This document shows, in pieces, positions 13,170 to 23,973 of a stretch of 64,000 nt of DNA. The translations under genes and the position numbers were made by a program. How positions within the stretch are numbered: position 1 is the stretch's first letter; each line of letters opens with the position of its first letter. The stretch covers positions 124,001 through 188,000 of the forward strand of contig JAKOGH010000121.1 in NCBI GenBank assembly GCA_024811115.1, given 5' to 3'. The notes below the pieces were generated by a model that ran no database searches, was not told where the DNA came from, and saw nothing but the letters and a program-made list of their open reading frames with translations. Source of the stretch: Terana coerulea. Lineage: Eukaryota; Basidiomycota; Agaricomycetes; Polyporales; Phanerochaetaceae.

Positions 13170-15750
13170 AGGACTCGGAGGACCGGCTAGTAAGGCGGAG
13201 TCGACTTCAATAGGTAAGCTGACACTTACCCACTTGTATCGGCTTTTGCGCTGACTTTAAACATTCATTTGCAGCCGTTCTGGCATTCGTTTATACCTGC
13301 AACATCGCATACACAGTGCGTCTCGTCGCCGCCGCACTGTACGGCGGAGGTGAGTACCAGTTCTCTTCTCACGTCCCTTTGTTTACTGATTGAATGGCGC
13401 GTATTTAGCGGCTTAGCCCGTTAGCTTACCACGTAAATCGGCGTCTTGCTAGCATTGCCGTACCATGCACTCATACTACATTCAATATAGGCCGTCTCCT
13501 CATGGCATGCACGCCATTTCCCACTCACTCGTCGCGCCGGGCCGATGTCGCTTTGAAGGAGAACAGTATGTACCCGATACTGTTGACTGTGTAGCACGGG
13601 CTTACGAGACCTGGCTCTAATAGTAAACGAGGCTACAGTTAATAGCCGGTCAGCCCAGGTAAGTAATTGTGAGCCTCTCGATAAGACACTGAATGAATGT
13701 TAATAGGGCTTGTACGGCTTTACTGCGAGCACGCCACGGCACGGTCACCAGCGACAGTGATATCCAGCAGGTGCGCGGTCACTTCTACGGCGCTGTTATA
13801 ATTACTACTCACTTGTACACAGATGAACGAATACTCTCGACGGTTATTACCGCACTTGCCGCATCGTCAGTGCCCCGGCGCACGGTTAGCGTCTACCGCT
13901 CGAGGCGACACGGCGCGTCGCGACCCGGGACCCCGAAGCCGCCGAAATATCACCCGCAAGCTATGCACGCCATTTCCCACTCGCTCGTCGCACGGGACGG
14001 CGCGTGGTCTAATATGCCGGTACTCATTCTGAATCACTGATCATGAGTCAATGGCTAACGAGAGCTTGTTTCAGGGTACTGGTACTAAATCAGACAGGTT
14101 ATGAACGCGCGACTACGGCTAGGTAAGTAATGTCAAGCTCTCACTAACAACAAATTTTGAACGGTCATGCGTAGGGTTTTGGTAAATACCATAGCGTTGT
14201 CGTGCTCTCCGGCACCGCTACTAGTATAGTGTAAGTAACTGCTGGTCACTATATAGGTACGCGGTTGTTAACGTGAGCTTACTACTATTACTGATCCGTT
14301 GAACGTAGCCGCACGATCGGGCGTTCTGGAGCATCCTGTGCCCCTTTCGAGCGTCGGCTCAAGCCACACCGACCGCCTTGACCGTTGGCGAGAAGCAGGC
14401 TTCGTCCATCGACATACCTCTCATGCACGACATTCAAGTAATGTCACCTTAGATAGTATCAAACGGCTCGTACTGACCGTGTCTAAATAGATACCATCTC
14501 GTAGCGCCAATCGAGCCCAGCCCCCGCCTGTGTGCGATGACGCCGGATTCGGCTTGCGAGGATTTGTCGGGTGGTGTGCGGCGTGGACGTGAAAGTCTGT
14601 AGTCCGATCTACTTATCTATCATACGGTACGTCTCGTAATCTCTGTAACGCATCGCGTCGCTGACGAGAGCGCTGTCTTAAGCCTTATTATCGACACCTC
14701 GAAACCGCAGCCCGAGACAAGATTGAGAACGCAGGTGGCATGCGCGTGCCGCCGAAACCCGACCGCCGCTTCCCTCCCATCTCAACCTATACTAGTAAGC
14801 CCTACCACATTATCCAGTATATTCCAAGCAGATACTAACCTTAACCTTATAGCCCTTGTACACGAGTCCACTCCGTCGTTATAAGTGCTCGTTGTTAACT
14901 ATTACAGGACTCCGCAGGCTATCGGTAAGTATTTATTCCCTCTCATTTGTTGGCATTGTACACCCTGTACCGACAACTTACCAGGGTTAACGTTTACGCT
15001 GTCGTAATTACCGAGACTGTGCCGACTCGGCTGCCGCGCCGTCCGACCTTCACTCCTCGAAATGGACATGAAGCCGATACGGCTGTGCTATTGTGCTCCC
15101 CTCAGACATATCTACATCCTTCTGGGTGTTATCTGTAGGTAAGCTGAGCCGGTCTCATTATTACGAGCATGTATGACCAGTATGCTAACCATCTCTGACC
15201 ACCACTCCTCGCAATGTACCAGACAAGTGTTTTATCGGTAGTACTTATTCGTATACATTACAGCCGTGAAGTAGACTACAACCACACACTGTCTATACTA
15301 TTGGTCGAGTATGCATGATACGAGACCGTTGTACTGACCCCGTTCTATAGCTACGTCAGTAACAATGGACTCGGATACGCCCCGGTGATTAGTCACGGTT
15401 GCGGTAAGAGATTTCGGGAAAGGTCTTATAACAGAAAAGATAGCTCATGAACTACTCTCGTTTATAGGCCACATAGTCAAGCACCGACGATGACAAATAA
15501 TGCGCGAGCCGTGTATGCATAAGTAAGTCATTCTATTACACGTGTACGAAGCTCTGATACTGAACGAGCTACGAAGGCGCATTCTTTTCTCCGTACTCGG
15601 GCTGACTCGGGGTCTTTACACGCGAGACGGCAAGACCAGCGTGTGACCAGTGCCGTTCAGATGCCTGGTCCACTAGCGGGTACGTCGAACACATATTTAT
15701 TACTATTCACAGTGTTAATGTACATGGTGTTGTGTTTATCTCATCAGTCG
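13170..15750 (+). other. Dense array of ~15 intron-like segments, unrecognised spliced locus
   Basis: On the plus strand, segments with a GT(A/G)AGT-like donor, usually a CTGAC/CTAAC-type branch site and an AG end follow one another: 13214-13274, 13350-13408, 13659-13706, 14020-14074, 14123-14174, 14231-14308, 14438-14490, 14627-14682, 14795-14852, 14925-14984, 15139-15222, 15309-15350, 15404-15467, 15523-15576 and 15680-15747. The intervening blocks are about 50-310 nt. Some read as protein-like frames (AVLAFVYTCNIAYTVRLVAA at 13275-13340; YYRHLETAARDKIENAGG near 14685), but I could not join them into one frame and recognise no family. A 24-nt motif (CACGCCATTTCCCACTC...) occurs at about 13508 and 13964. 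It could be a multi-exon orphan gene, its relic, or a spliced non-coding transcript. Confidence 0.45.
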
Positions 15751-15795
15751 CGACGCATGCTGCGCCGTAAGTCCCGGTACACAGGTATCAGACTA

Positions 15796-16530
15796 CTGTA
15801 TCGCTGGATGTCAGTACAGGGCGTATAGGGAGCTACCAGTAAGTTTTTGCTTACTTGCTTGCTAGTGACGTTGCTCATGGCTCTCCTCGCTCGTAGCTGT
15901 ATTGCCCTGTCAGCTCGTATGTGCCGCGGCTCAATGGTGAATGCACGCGCCGTGCCTATGCCCACAGCCCTGCGCTCGCGGCAAGGGCTCGGCGTGTCTG
16001 TGCTTGGCATGGAGCTTCGTGTGTCGCGTTCTCTGGTGACTCGTGTGCGTGGCTGGCCGTGCCGTGTCGGTGAGCGAACGCGGGTCGAGCGCGTTCGACA
16101 TCGCCGCGTAGCCGGCATCCATCGTCTTGAGCGGTCCTCCCGCTCTGACACGTGGTCCGCTACTGTGGTACGCCATGGTGTTGTTCTCTGAGGCCTCGTG
16201 GGCTGACATGTATAACTAGGACGTCAGCTGGGCGTAATGCGCTCCAGCTTTCGTCTGCCGGAGAACGCGTCCCGCGACTGGCCTTCACAGTTTGTCGTTC
16301 GCGGAGCAGTCTCCGCAGCTTGCGAGGCCCGTTCTGTTGCGCTATCGCAGCGCCATATCGTACCGTGCACTCGGCGGCATGCTGCGCGACAGGGCAGACT
16401 CTGTCGGTCGGTTGCGAGCTCGATGGCTTTGCGACGCTCGATGTTTTCTGCCCCTGTATGTCTGTTGTTTCTCGTTCTCGGTGCATTGGGCTGCCGCTTT
16501 GCAGGCAAACGCGCCAGTTTGACGTGTGCT
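15796..16530. repeat. Diverged duplicated block, copy A
   Basis: Aligns in the same order with 17403-18120, at moderate similarity. Shared landmarks are GTCAGTACAG, GTTTTTGCTTAC, CTCTCCTCGCTC, CGCGCCGTGCC, CTCGGCGGCATGCTGC and CTCGTTCTCG. On the minus strand both copies hold an intron-like segment at the same site (15854-15796 here: GTAAGC donor, TACTGAC branch, ACAG end). Upstream of it, one minus-strand frame reads GTARAFTIEPRHIR here and GTAHTFAIEPTHIR in copy B. Confidence 0.65.
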
Positions 16531-17402
16531 GCTTTGCGCCTCTTGAGCTCGCTGCCGCGGTGTTCAATGGCGCAGGCGGCGTGCGCAGGCATGGGACTCG
16601 GCTACGCCGCGCCGCTGCTGTGCGGTGTCCGCGATGTCTGCCGTAGTGACTCGGCCATCGCGTTCTCTCGTGCGGTGCGTACACCCTTTTCGAGCACCGT
16701 TGACTTGCGCAACGGCTAGACCACAGAGAGCGGCTTGCGGCGTCGGCGAGTTTGAACCGACGCCAAAACCGCCGTGTGCGTCCGAGTGATGAGGTAAATG
16801 GCGCGGTCTGCGACTCGGCGATATGCGCACCAGCCAATGGGGAGAGATGACGGTCAGGCCGCTGGCCGGTGCCCAGTGCCGGCGTTCGGGTCGGTGCTGC
16901 CAGTGGTGTGGTCGGCCGGGCAAGGCTCCCGTCGCCACGCCATGTGTTTGCTTGGGCGCGGATGGAGAGCGGCGGGAGTGTTCCGCTCGCCGGTACTCAG
17001 CCATCGTCGGGTAGCGGTAGCAGGCAGCACCTCGTGTCGCCAGCGACGACGGTTGCGGATCCAGAGCCTCAAACGGGTTGGACCGGGCAATGGCGTCTGC
17101 GCGCAATGCCGCGGTCACCTCTACGGCGAATGAGAGGCTGAAGCGAACGCGTGACCTGAGCGAGATGACATAAGTTGCAGTGAAAATCAAACATGTGTGC
17201 GCGGACGTACCCATTCCGGAGCTAGCGCGAGCGCACACCCGCTGCACGGCGTCCTGGCGAGGTGCGCAGTCGCTCGAAGGCAGCGTGCACACTTCTGGTG
17301 CCCCGGTTACGCGTCAGGCGTCGGGACGCGCAGTGTCCTCGCTGCGGACGGTTGGTGGATGTGTGCTTGGGTCAGGGTGTAAGGTGCCCAAGTGCCAGGT
17401 TA
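16531..17402. other. Spacer between diverged repeats
   Basis: No recognised gene. The motif CGGTCACCTCTACGGCG at about 17109 resembles CGGTCACTTCTACGGCG at about 13774 in the intron-like array, linking the two regions. Confidence 0.35.
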
Positions 17403-18120
17403 CTGCATCATTGGACGTCAGTACAGCGGTGCATAGGGGACTATACGGGAGTTTTTGCTTACCTGCTTGATGGGGAAGGAACCCACAGCTCTCCTCGCTC
17501 ATAGCCGCGGTCTCTCGCACATTCGTATGTGTGTTGGCTCGATGGCGAAAGTGTGCGCCGTGCCCGTACCGCACAACACGTGTAATCGTGACGAGCGTTG
17601 GGGGCATCTGCGCTTGATGTAGAGCTTTGTGCATTGCGCTCCCCGGTGGCGTGTCCTCGTCGATAGCAATGCCCCATCCGCGAGCAAACGCAAGCCGAGC
17701 AGGTTGGCGGCGTCGCGGAACCGGCTGCCTGGTGTCCCGTACCTTCGTCCCGCCCTGGGACGTTGTCCACTACGCAGGTATGTCATATAGCCTGTTCTTC
17801 GCAACCTCGTATGCTGACGATAGGCAGTTGCCCATTCTTTCATTCGCAGGCAATGTCGAGATACTCTCGACTGCATGAGTGGGCTTCGCGGCATGTGGTT
17901 CACCAAGCGCACTTGCCAGAGCATGCTCGGCCTGCTCATTTGCGTTGCCGCGCGCCGCGTAGTGTGCGCTCGGCGGCATGCTGCTGCACCATAGAGCTTC
18001 GCCTCGTCAGGCAGGCGCGAGCTCCGCGGCGTCGCAGCGCCTGGCCTTCTTTGAGCCTGTACGTCTCCTTCCTCTCGTTCTCGATGGGCGTAGCTGACTC
18101 TTTACATGTGGGCAGGCGTG
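17403..18120. repeat. Diverged duplicated block, copy B
   Basis: Partner of 15796-16530. The minus-strand intron-like segment is at 17462-17403 (GTAAGC, TACTGAC, GCAG). A plus-strand intron-like segment lies at 17778-17849 (GTATGT, GCTGAC, GCAG). Confidence 0.62.
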
Positions 18121-19454
18121 CCGACCGCCCTGTATTGCTCGCGGCCTGACGGCGGAAGCAGCCTGCGCGGGCTTGCGAGCGAGCTCCCGGAGGGCCATGG
18201 AAGAAGTCATGGCCCGGTGCGCCTGCCACCACAATGTAAAGATCATGTAGACGGTCAAGCGGATGGGCGTACCTCCTTGCGCGCAAGCATGATACTTTCT
18301 CGCAAATGCTGATCCTGCTCCTGGCGCTGCTTCAGCGCGCGCTCGGCCAGCGCGAGCCGCTTCCGCTCCTCCTCGAGCTGCGCCTTGAGGATCGCGTTCT
18401 CCTGCTTCAGCGCGGACGCCGGCGCGTCGGCCCTGCCGGGGATCACGCAGAACGAGTCCGCCATGTCGTCTGCAAATATACGGTCTATGAGCGACGCATG
18501 GACGAGCGAGGGGATGTGGTGCACCGTCACCCCATTCGTCGTCCCAGTCTTCGCCGATGGGCTGCGGCTTGGGCGGGAAGGTGCTGATGCCCGGCCGGGC
18601 GTCGGAGTCGGAGGACATGTTCCCGGACGAGTCGTTGCGGGGGAGCATCCGTGACTTGGCGGCCTTGACGAATGCGAGGCCTTGAGAGAGCGTTTTCGAG
18701 ATGGGGTCCTCGATGTCGGTGTCGCTGCTGGCACTTCCTTCTCTGCGGCGGCCTGAGGCGGGGCTGTCGGGGAAAGCAGAGGCGCTGTCGCAAATGCGAC
18801 AGGTTGTGAGAGATGTTCGAGCATGCCTTCCGTTATCTTCCAAAAGTGGTTGAAAGCGTCTCCTGGCTCGCTCTATCAGTAGCAAAGGTTCATGAAATTC
18901 TTTCAGATAGATTATTGGAGAGCTTACGCGTTGCCCCAGGAGCATGAAAGATTCGTCCACTGTCTGCTGAGAATCGGAAAGACCAATGCGCGGGGTCTGC
19001 GGTGGCGGCGACGCAACAGGGCGGGGCGGCGGCGTCGTGACATTCGTCGGCGCGGACGTCTTCGCCGGTTTCTGAGGCAAAGACGGGTCCTTGTTCTCCT
19101 CCTTCAGCTTCGCAATCTTCCTCTGCACCTCCTTCCCGGCTTTCCGGTGCTCATTGTAGAGCATCCGCAGCGTGCGTTTCGTCTGCATGCACGGCCGGCA
19201 TCCGTCAGCTCACTCTCTATGACACGCGGGCACAGCGCACATTCTCTTCCGTGGAGGCCTGCAGCGCCGCCTCGAACGCCTCCGCAGCCTTGTAGTGCGC
19301 CTCGGCCGCCGGGATCAGCAGGCCCTGGGCCATGTAGTCGTCGGCGTTGGCGGCGTGCTGGTGGGCCTATTGAGCGGTGTGTATTTAGCAACTCGCGCAG
19401 CGTCGCATCTGGACTCATGCACACCGCATTTAGAGGTGAGTCAACCGGGGGCAT
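18007..19454 (-). pseudogene. NRBF2/Atg38-like copy 2, 3'-truncated with a foreign tail
   Basis: Same gene as at 5.5-7.3 kb: start codon 19454, MIT-like N-terminus, linker, FNHFWKITEGMLEHLSQP motif and the first coiled coil are all present with the same introns. The match ends at 18188, within the exon after MTSSMALR. From there the frame runs into unrelated Arg/Ala-rich sequence to a stop at 18007. The second coiled coil and the conserved KFRERWEKLKESAKKK tail are missing. It shares the frame break of copy 1 (here about 18763-18803). I infer a truncated duplicate, probably non-functional; a shortened product that keeps the MIT domain cannot be excluded. Confidence 0.7.
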
Positions 19455-19650
19455 CGTGAGCGTTCAGGGTAGGAATGATAGCCAGCGTTGCTCGTGTAGC
19501 GGGTGCAAGAGACAGCCAAGACAGCGCGGCCTGCTGTGCGCCCTCCGCGCCTGCGGGCTGCTGTCCCTTGGCGCCGATACCCTAATCGGGATGTGGCCCG
19601 CTCCGTTCTTCACTTCCACCACGAACACGGTCTCATGCGGATGCCTCAGC
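18188..19650. repeat. Segmental duplication, copy 2
   Basis: Direct repeat of 6025-7477, offset 12,163 bp (12,173 after the small indel). The left edge is at CGGAGGGCCATGG, the right edge at GGATGCCTCAGC; beyond both edges the sequences are unrelated. Confidence 0.93.
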
Positions 19651-19811
19651 TTGCTCACGAGCCGCAGATTCCTGCCGCGCGGAAAGTGCTACGGATGCCT
19701 GGCCTTGGCAAATGGGACTAGCAGCGCTGCGTAAGGGACGGCGGAGCGACTGTCGATCGCAGACTGGGCGGAAGCAGCCTCCGTCGGCGGGACGATCGAG
19801 CCAAGGGATGG

Positions 19812-19818
19812 TATAAAG
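19812..19818 (+). promoter_or_regulatory. TATA-like element TATAAAG
   Basis: TATAAAG lies about 105 nt upstream of the start codon of the next gene and is followed by a CT-rich leader (19849-19915) with repeated ACTCTA words, typical of a fungal core promoter and transcribed leader. Confidence 0.5.
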
Positions 19819-19917
19819 TATGGGTCGGCTGAGGGCGGAAAGCAAATACCATACTCTACCTTCTACTCCGTCTTATACTCTATCTCTACTCTATATTATA
19901 CTCTACCTTCCACCATA

Positions 19918-20787
19918 ATGTTGTTCTTCTCCCGGAGCAAGCGCGATTCCCTCTCTTCCTCCAAGCTCGAGAACAAAGAGGTGCGGAATCTCCTTCATTA
20001 CGAGATAAATAATACCTAACGATCCGAGACAGGTACTCGAGAGCCGCGGAGCGAAACGCAGTAGCTGGATTCGAGCTCGTAGCGTCCCTGATCGTCTGAG
20101 GGTGCGTCCAGGCTATGTCCTCATCCATATTCACATCACTCATAGGGGCATGACAGCTTCGAGAAAAACGCCAGCGCACCCCTGTAAATTCCATCGTACG
20201 TGGTCAGCGTTCCAATACTCTCGGGGCAAGACTGACATTTAATTTCATCCCCCAGTATTCGGACGATTCGTCGTCGACCTCAGTCTCAGACGATCATCAT
20301 CCACCAGCCTCCCTCGCCAAGCAGCGCAGCGCATCTTGCACAGCTTTGGACGACGTCCAAATTTCTGGCGGAGAATGGCAGGACGTCGTCGCAAGTGGTG
20401 TGCTGATGCGTAGAGACAGCACGAGCAGCAACTCGGACAAGGATCTCATTATCGACATCCGCACTTGCTGCGTGAAGTCCCACTCGCCGGCGATAATACA
20501 TCAAGACGAACTCTTGACTCTGACGCCGCAGTCCGCAGAAATCGTGCTACCGGACGAGACATATCTATCTCCTACACAGCCGCAACCTCGTCTACCAAGT
20601 CCCGTCGGTTTTGAGCGCACGGTTCTCGCTCCTGCCTCGCCTATTACCGACGAGGATAGGATGGTAAGCTCCGTCCTATTTACATTGAAATGCCGTTGCT
20701 GACCAGAATGTGCAGGATATGTTGGATGCTCTGATTGCGCTGGCTACGGTCAGGAAACCTTTCATGTCTATGGATGCGGCGGCATGA
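19918..20787 (+). CDS. Serine/aspartate-rich hypothetical protein, 4 exons, ~203 aa
   Basis: Exons 19918-19980, 20033-20101, 20256-20663 and 20716-20787 join in phase with canonical GT-AG introns (52, 154 and 52 nt) and end in TGA. The product starts MLFFSRSKRDSLSSSKLENK, contains an acidic Ser/Asp stretch (YSDDSSSTSVSDDHH) and a GGEWQDVVASGVLMRRDS segment, and ends VRKPFMSMDAAA. No signal peptide, membrane segment or known domain seen. Length, clean splicing and the TATA/CT-rich leader support a real gene; the function is unknown. Confidence 0.65.
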
Positions 20788-21195
20788 GCCGATGGGTACA
20801 AAATGTTCAGTCGAAAGTTTAGAGCGAGGTGCACAGACACTACGGACGTATTCTAGAGCCTTATTAATCCTGTATCATACTATCATCCCTGAAGTTGTAT
20901 CGTTAGTTAATCTATTTACTTGCTCTTGTATAAACTACCGTTTTCGGGGATTCATTTTGTGCTCTGCTTTCGTCTACCGACGAGGCTGAGCCATCATCAT
21001 GTTCTGCTCTGGCAGCGTCGAGGCTTGGAGGTGGTTGTGGGTCCAGGTCAAGCAGCGAGGCGTTACAGGTCACAGCAGTGACGAAATGCATGACGGCCTC
21101 TCGCGCCCCGCCAATGGGAGACGGGCTCGGTGAGATAAGATCTTAGCACTGCGCACTGCCCTTGCATCTTGCACTCACCACCCTCCTCTGCCGCC
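20788..21195. other. Intergenic, TMA20 upstream region
   Basis: No coding signal; trailer of the serine-rich gene and promoter of TMA20. Confidence 0.5.
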
Positions 21196-21943
21196 ATGTT
21201 CAAAAAGTGCGCAGCCCTCCAAGTCCTCTCTGACACAGAAAGCTGAGCTCGACGTGCGCACAGATTCTCGCCGGCGACGGACATCGCGGGGCAGACGAGC
21301 GTGAAGAGCTCGGTGCAGCGCAGCATCCGCGCCAACGTCCTCGCGCAGTGGAACGTCAACCCGGAGACGTTCGAGGAGATCTGGCCCAAGAAGGAGTCCA
21401 TCACGCTCGTCAAGTGGTCTGTCGCCCGTCTCTGCTGCGCTCGCAGACACCCCGCACGGGCCCCTGATGTTCTGACGCCCCCGCCATGGCAGCAGAGAGC
21501 ACATCTCCATATATGCGCTGCACGGCGAGCCGCTGTTCTTCCAGCACTTTGACGAGCCGTTGATCCCCACGCTGCGGCTCTTGCACAAATGTATGTTTGT
21601 TACTCCGTCCAAGTCCGGTCTCAGGCTGTGTGCTCACGCGCGGCGGCAGACCCGTTCCTCCCTCGCGAAGGTGGGCATCGACCGCGGCGCGATCCGCTTC
21701 CTGCTCGCCGGCGCGCCGATGATGTGCCCCGGGCTGACGTCCAAGGGCGGCAGCCTGCCCGCGGCGGACGCAGCGATCCCCGCGGGCCAGGCGGTCGCCA
21801 TCCACGCCGAGGGCAAGGAGCACGCCGTCGGGATCGGCATCACGAAGATGGGCAGCGAGGAGATGAAGCGGGTGAACAAGGACGTCGGCGTCGACACGAT
21901 GCATTACCTCGGGGACGACCTCTGGGCGATCCAGAAGCTCTAG
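21196..21943 (+). CDS. TMA20: Tma20/MCT-1 (MCTS1), PUA-domain translation factor
   Basis: Tma20 pairs with Tma22/DENR on the 40S subunit and acts in ribosome recycling and re-initiation. The first exon is MFKK; the second gives SVKSSVQRSIRANVL and the third EHISIYALHGEPLFF. The last exon is the PUA domain (GAIRFLLAGAPMMC, GLTSKGG, IAEGKEHAVGIG-like core, NKDVGVDTMHYLGDDLW), with a stop at 21941-21943. The length of about 180 aa suits the family. A one-base frame break lies at about 21651-21665 in the first bases of the last exon: LLHKYPFLP and KVGIDRGAIRF are in different frames. Identity is secure from order and motifs. Confidence 0.9.
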
Positions 21944-22866
21944 GCGGTCGTGTTCACGTTGTATACTATCTAGGTCTCATACGAAAATACAAGACCAAAA
22001 TTTACTGCGAGGTGCGCGTTCTCACCGCGGTCCACGATCGAGGGGTGAGACACCGTGACGGTTAGATGCCTGTAGACTAGGGTGGTGCACGTCCAAGAGA
22101 AACACGACGACTCGGCGAGGCATATTAGACCTCAGAACGTTGCCCGGGGACCTATTGATGGCCCAAGTCTAACTTCCGGCGAATTGCAAGTTAGGCACAA
22201 CGTTACGCACTTAAACTCAGCCTACTGGGGGCGATAAGCTTGTAGGAGCTTGTAGGACGTAACCGCACACACGTCGCTGAGACTGTGATGCACGCCGCAG
22301 GCATGCTTAGCAGCGTGTTGCGATAAGCCTGCTCTTGCGTGGGATGAAGACACAGCAGGGTGGATTGTTGCAGTCATTGTCCTTCCTTGCGCACACTCAT
22401 GAGCTCTCCCTATCTGCGGTGGTCACAGTGCTCCATGGATGATCACAGCTCGCCGAGGTTCCCACCGGTTCTGAGTCATGGTGTCGTATATGGGGGCGCG
22501 AAGTGAGCGTCGGTGTCTGTTCGTCATATGAACTTTGCCTTCGAAACCTTGTACGAATGACTGGACGGATCCCCGAGTCCATTCCAGTGATAGCCAGCCC
22601 AGACCCTGCGAGCTGTAACAGCAATTTGTAGAATGCGATTTGGTCCGCAGGCGGGTAGCCATTGGCTGGTGTTCTGGTAGACTTGCCAAATCCGGACGAC
22701 CGTCCCTCGACGAATTTGTCCCGCTCGCTGCTCCTGCCCCCATCCCATCTGCCCAGATCTTGCCCTCGCATCTCACCATTTGTCGCCGCAGCGCACCCCG
22801 CCTCGCACCTGCACCCGCCGTGGGCCAATCGCATTTTTTTTTCGTTTGTTCGTCGTGTCGCGGGGG
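21944..22866. other. Intergenic
   Basis: No gene recognised. It contains the TMA20 trailer and the promoter of the SRR1-like gene; the last 100 nt before the start include a T-run (22832-22844). Confidence 0.45.
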
Positions 22867-23973
22867 ATGGCGAGCACGCCGAATTTCGCGTACGACGCCC
22901 CGTTCATGCCTTCGCACCCACGCAAGAAGCGCAAGGGTAGGGCGCCGGCGGCGCCCCCGACCACACCCTGCTGCTCGCCCGCACCGTGGACGAGCTCGTC
23001 GCGAGCGGCTGGGTCGGCGAGTGCACGCGTATGTGGTCCGATCTGTTTATGTCCGCCGACTGACTTGCGCTCGCTGCGCTTCTGCAGAAATCCTGCGCGA
23101 CGCGCTGCGCGAGCTCGCGATGGAGAGCCCGCGGATACTCTGCCTGGGGCTCGGCAGCCCGTGCACGTCCCGCGTCGCGCGCGAGCAGCTCGCGTTTCTC
23201 CTTGCGGCCTGCGACGCTCTCACGCTCGTGTGTACCCTGTGCGCCGCCGCCGCACCCGACGTGCTCACGTGCCCCTAGGCCCGCGCGTCCGCCGCCGCGT
23301 ACGATCCCGTCTTCACGGACGACGACGGCCAGCTGCTCGCGGCCGTGCAGGTGCGGCGCCTGACCGAGGACCGGGCACGTCTCCCCCTCCCTCCCCGCCG
23401 GCGCAGCCCCAACTGACCTCCTCCTTCTCTGCTTCTGTTCTCTGCGCACAGAATGCTGCGTACGCGCTCGACGCGCCGACGCTGGTGTACATGCCGCACT
23501 GCGACCTGGCGCTGTACGAGAACCTGCTGCGCGCGAACTGGGACCGCGCGCGCCTGCCGCGGCTGCTGCTTCTCGCGAACCGCCTGGGGGAGTACGTCGA
23601 CAGGTGCGTCCCCCGCTGGGCTGCCCCACCCTTCGGCATACGCTCGCTGACGCCGCCCGTCCCTGCTATCGCCGGCGCCAGCATCCCCTCCCACAAGCTG
23701 GCCGCGCAGTACCCCTGCGTCGCGCGCCTCGGTGAGTGCGCTCTGCCTGAGGTCGCCGCCGCCGCCACTGCTGACGCGCCGTGCCGCGACGCAGCCCCGC
23801 TGCTGGCGTCGCACCCGCTGCCGCCCTGCGCACCCGCGCCGCACGCGTTCGCGAACCTCGCGGTGCAGTTCGCACGCCCAGAGGCGGTGGCGGCCGTGGG
23901 CGCGCCCGTCCCCGCACGGCCTCCGACGCCGGGGCCTGTCGCGTCACACGACCCGTCCATCAGCACGACGTAA
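22867..23973 (+). CDS. SRR1-domain protein (Ber1/SRR1-like)
   Basis: SRR1-like proteins (yeast Ber1, plant SRR1) have a poorly defined role; Ber1 is linked to microtubule stability. Start MASTPNFAYDAPFMPSHPRK; then ARTVDELVASGWVGEC, the family core ILCLGLGSP...REQLAFLLAAC, DPVFTDDDGQLLAAV, and ALDAPTLVYMPHCDLALYEN with LLLLANRLGEYVDS. The gene ends after HAFANLAVQFARPEA with a stop at 23971-23973. There are about five introns. Oddities: a frame break near 22935-22945 (after KKRK), and the intron at about 23371-23450 appears to use a GC donor (GACCGG|GCACGT). Domain call is confident, function is not. Confidence 0.82.
   Translation: MASTPNFAYDAPFMPSHPRKKRKGRAPAAPPTTPCCSPAPWTSSSRAAGSASARVCGPICLCPPTDLRSLRFCRNPARRAARARDGEPADTLPGARQPVHVPRRARAARVSPCGLRRSHARVYPVRRRRTRRAHVPLGPRVRRRVRSRLHGRRRPAARGRAGAAPDRGPGTSPPPSPPAQPQLTSSFSASVLCAQNAAYALDAPTLVYMPHCDLALYENLLRANWDRARLPRLLLLANRLGEYVDRCVPRWAAPPFGIRSLTPPVPAIAGASIPSHKLAAQYPCVARLGECALPEVAAAATADAPCRDAAPLLASHPLPPCAPAPHAFANLAVQFARPEAVAAVGAPVPARPPTPGPVASHDPSISTT

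Noticed and set aside
12586..13254. 222-codon plus-strand open frame
   Set aside because: Composition-driven, no recognisable domain; only its 3' end, which runs into the first intron-like segment, was kept as part of the array.
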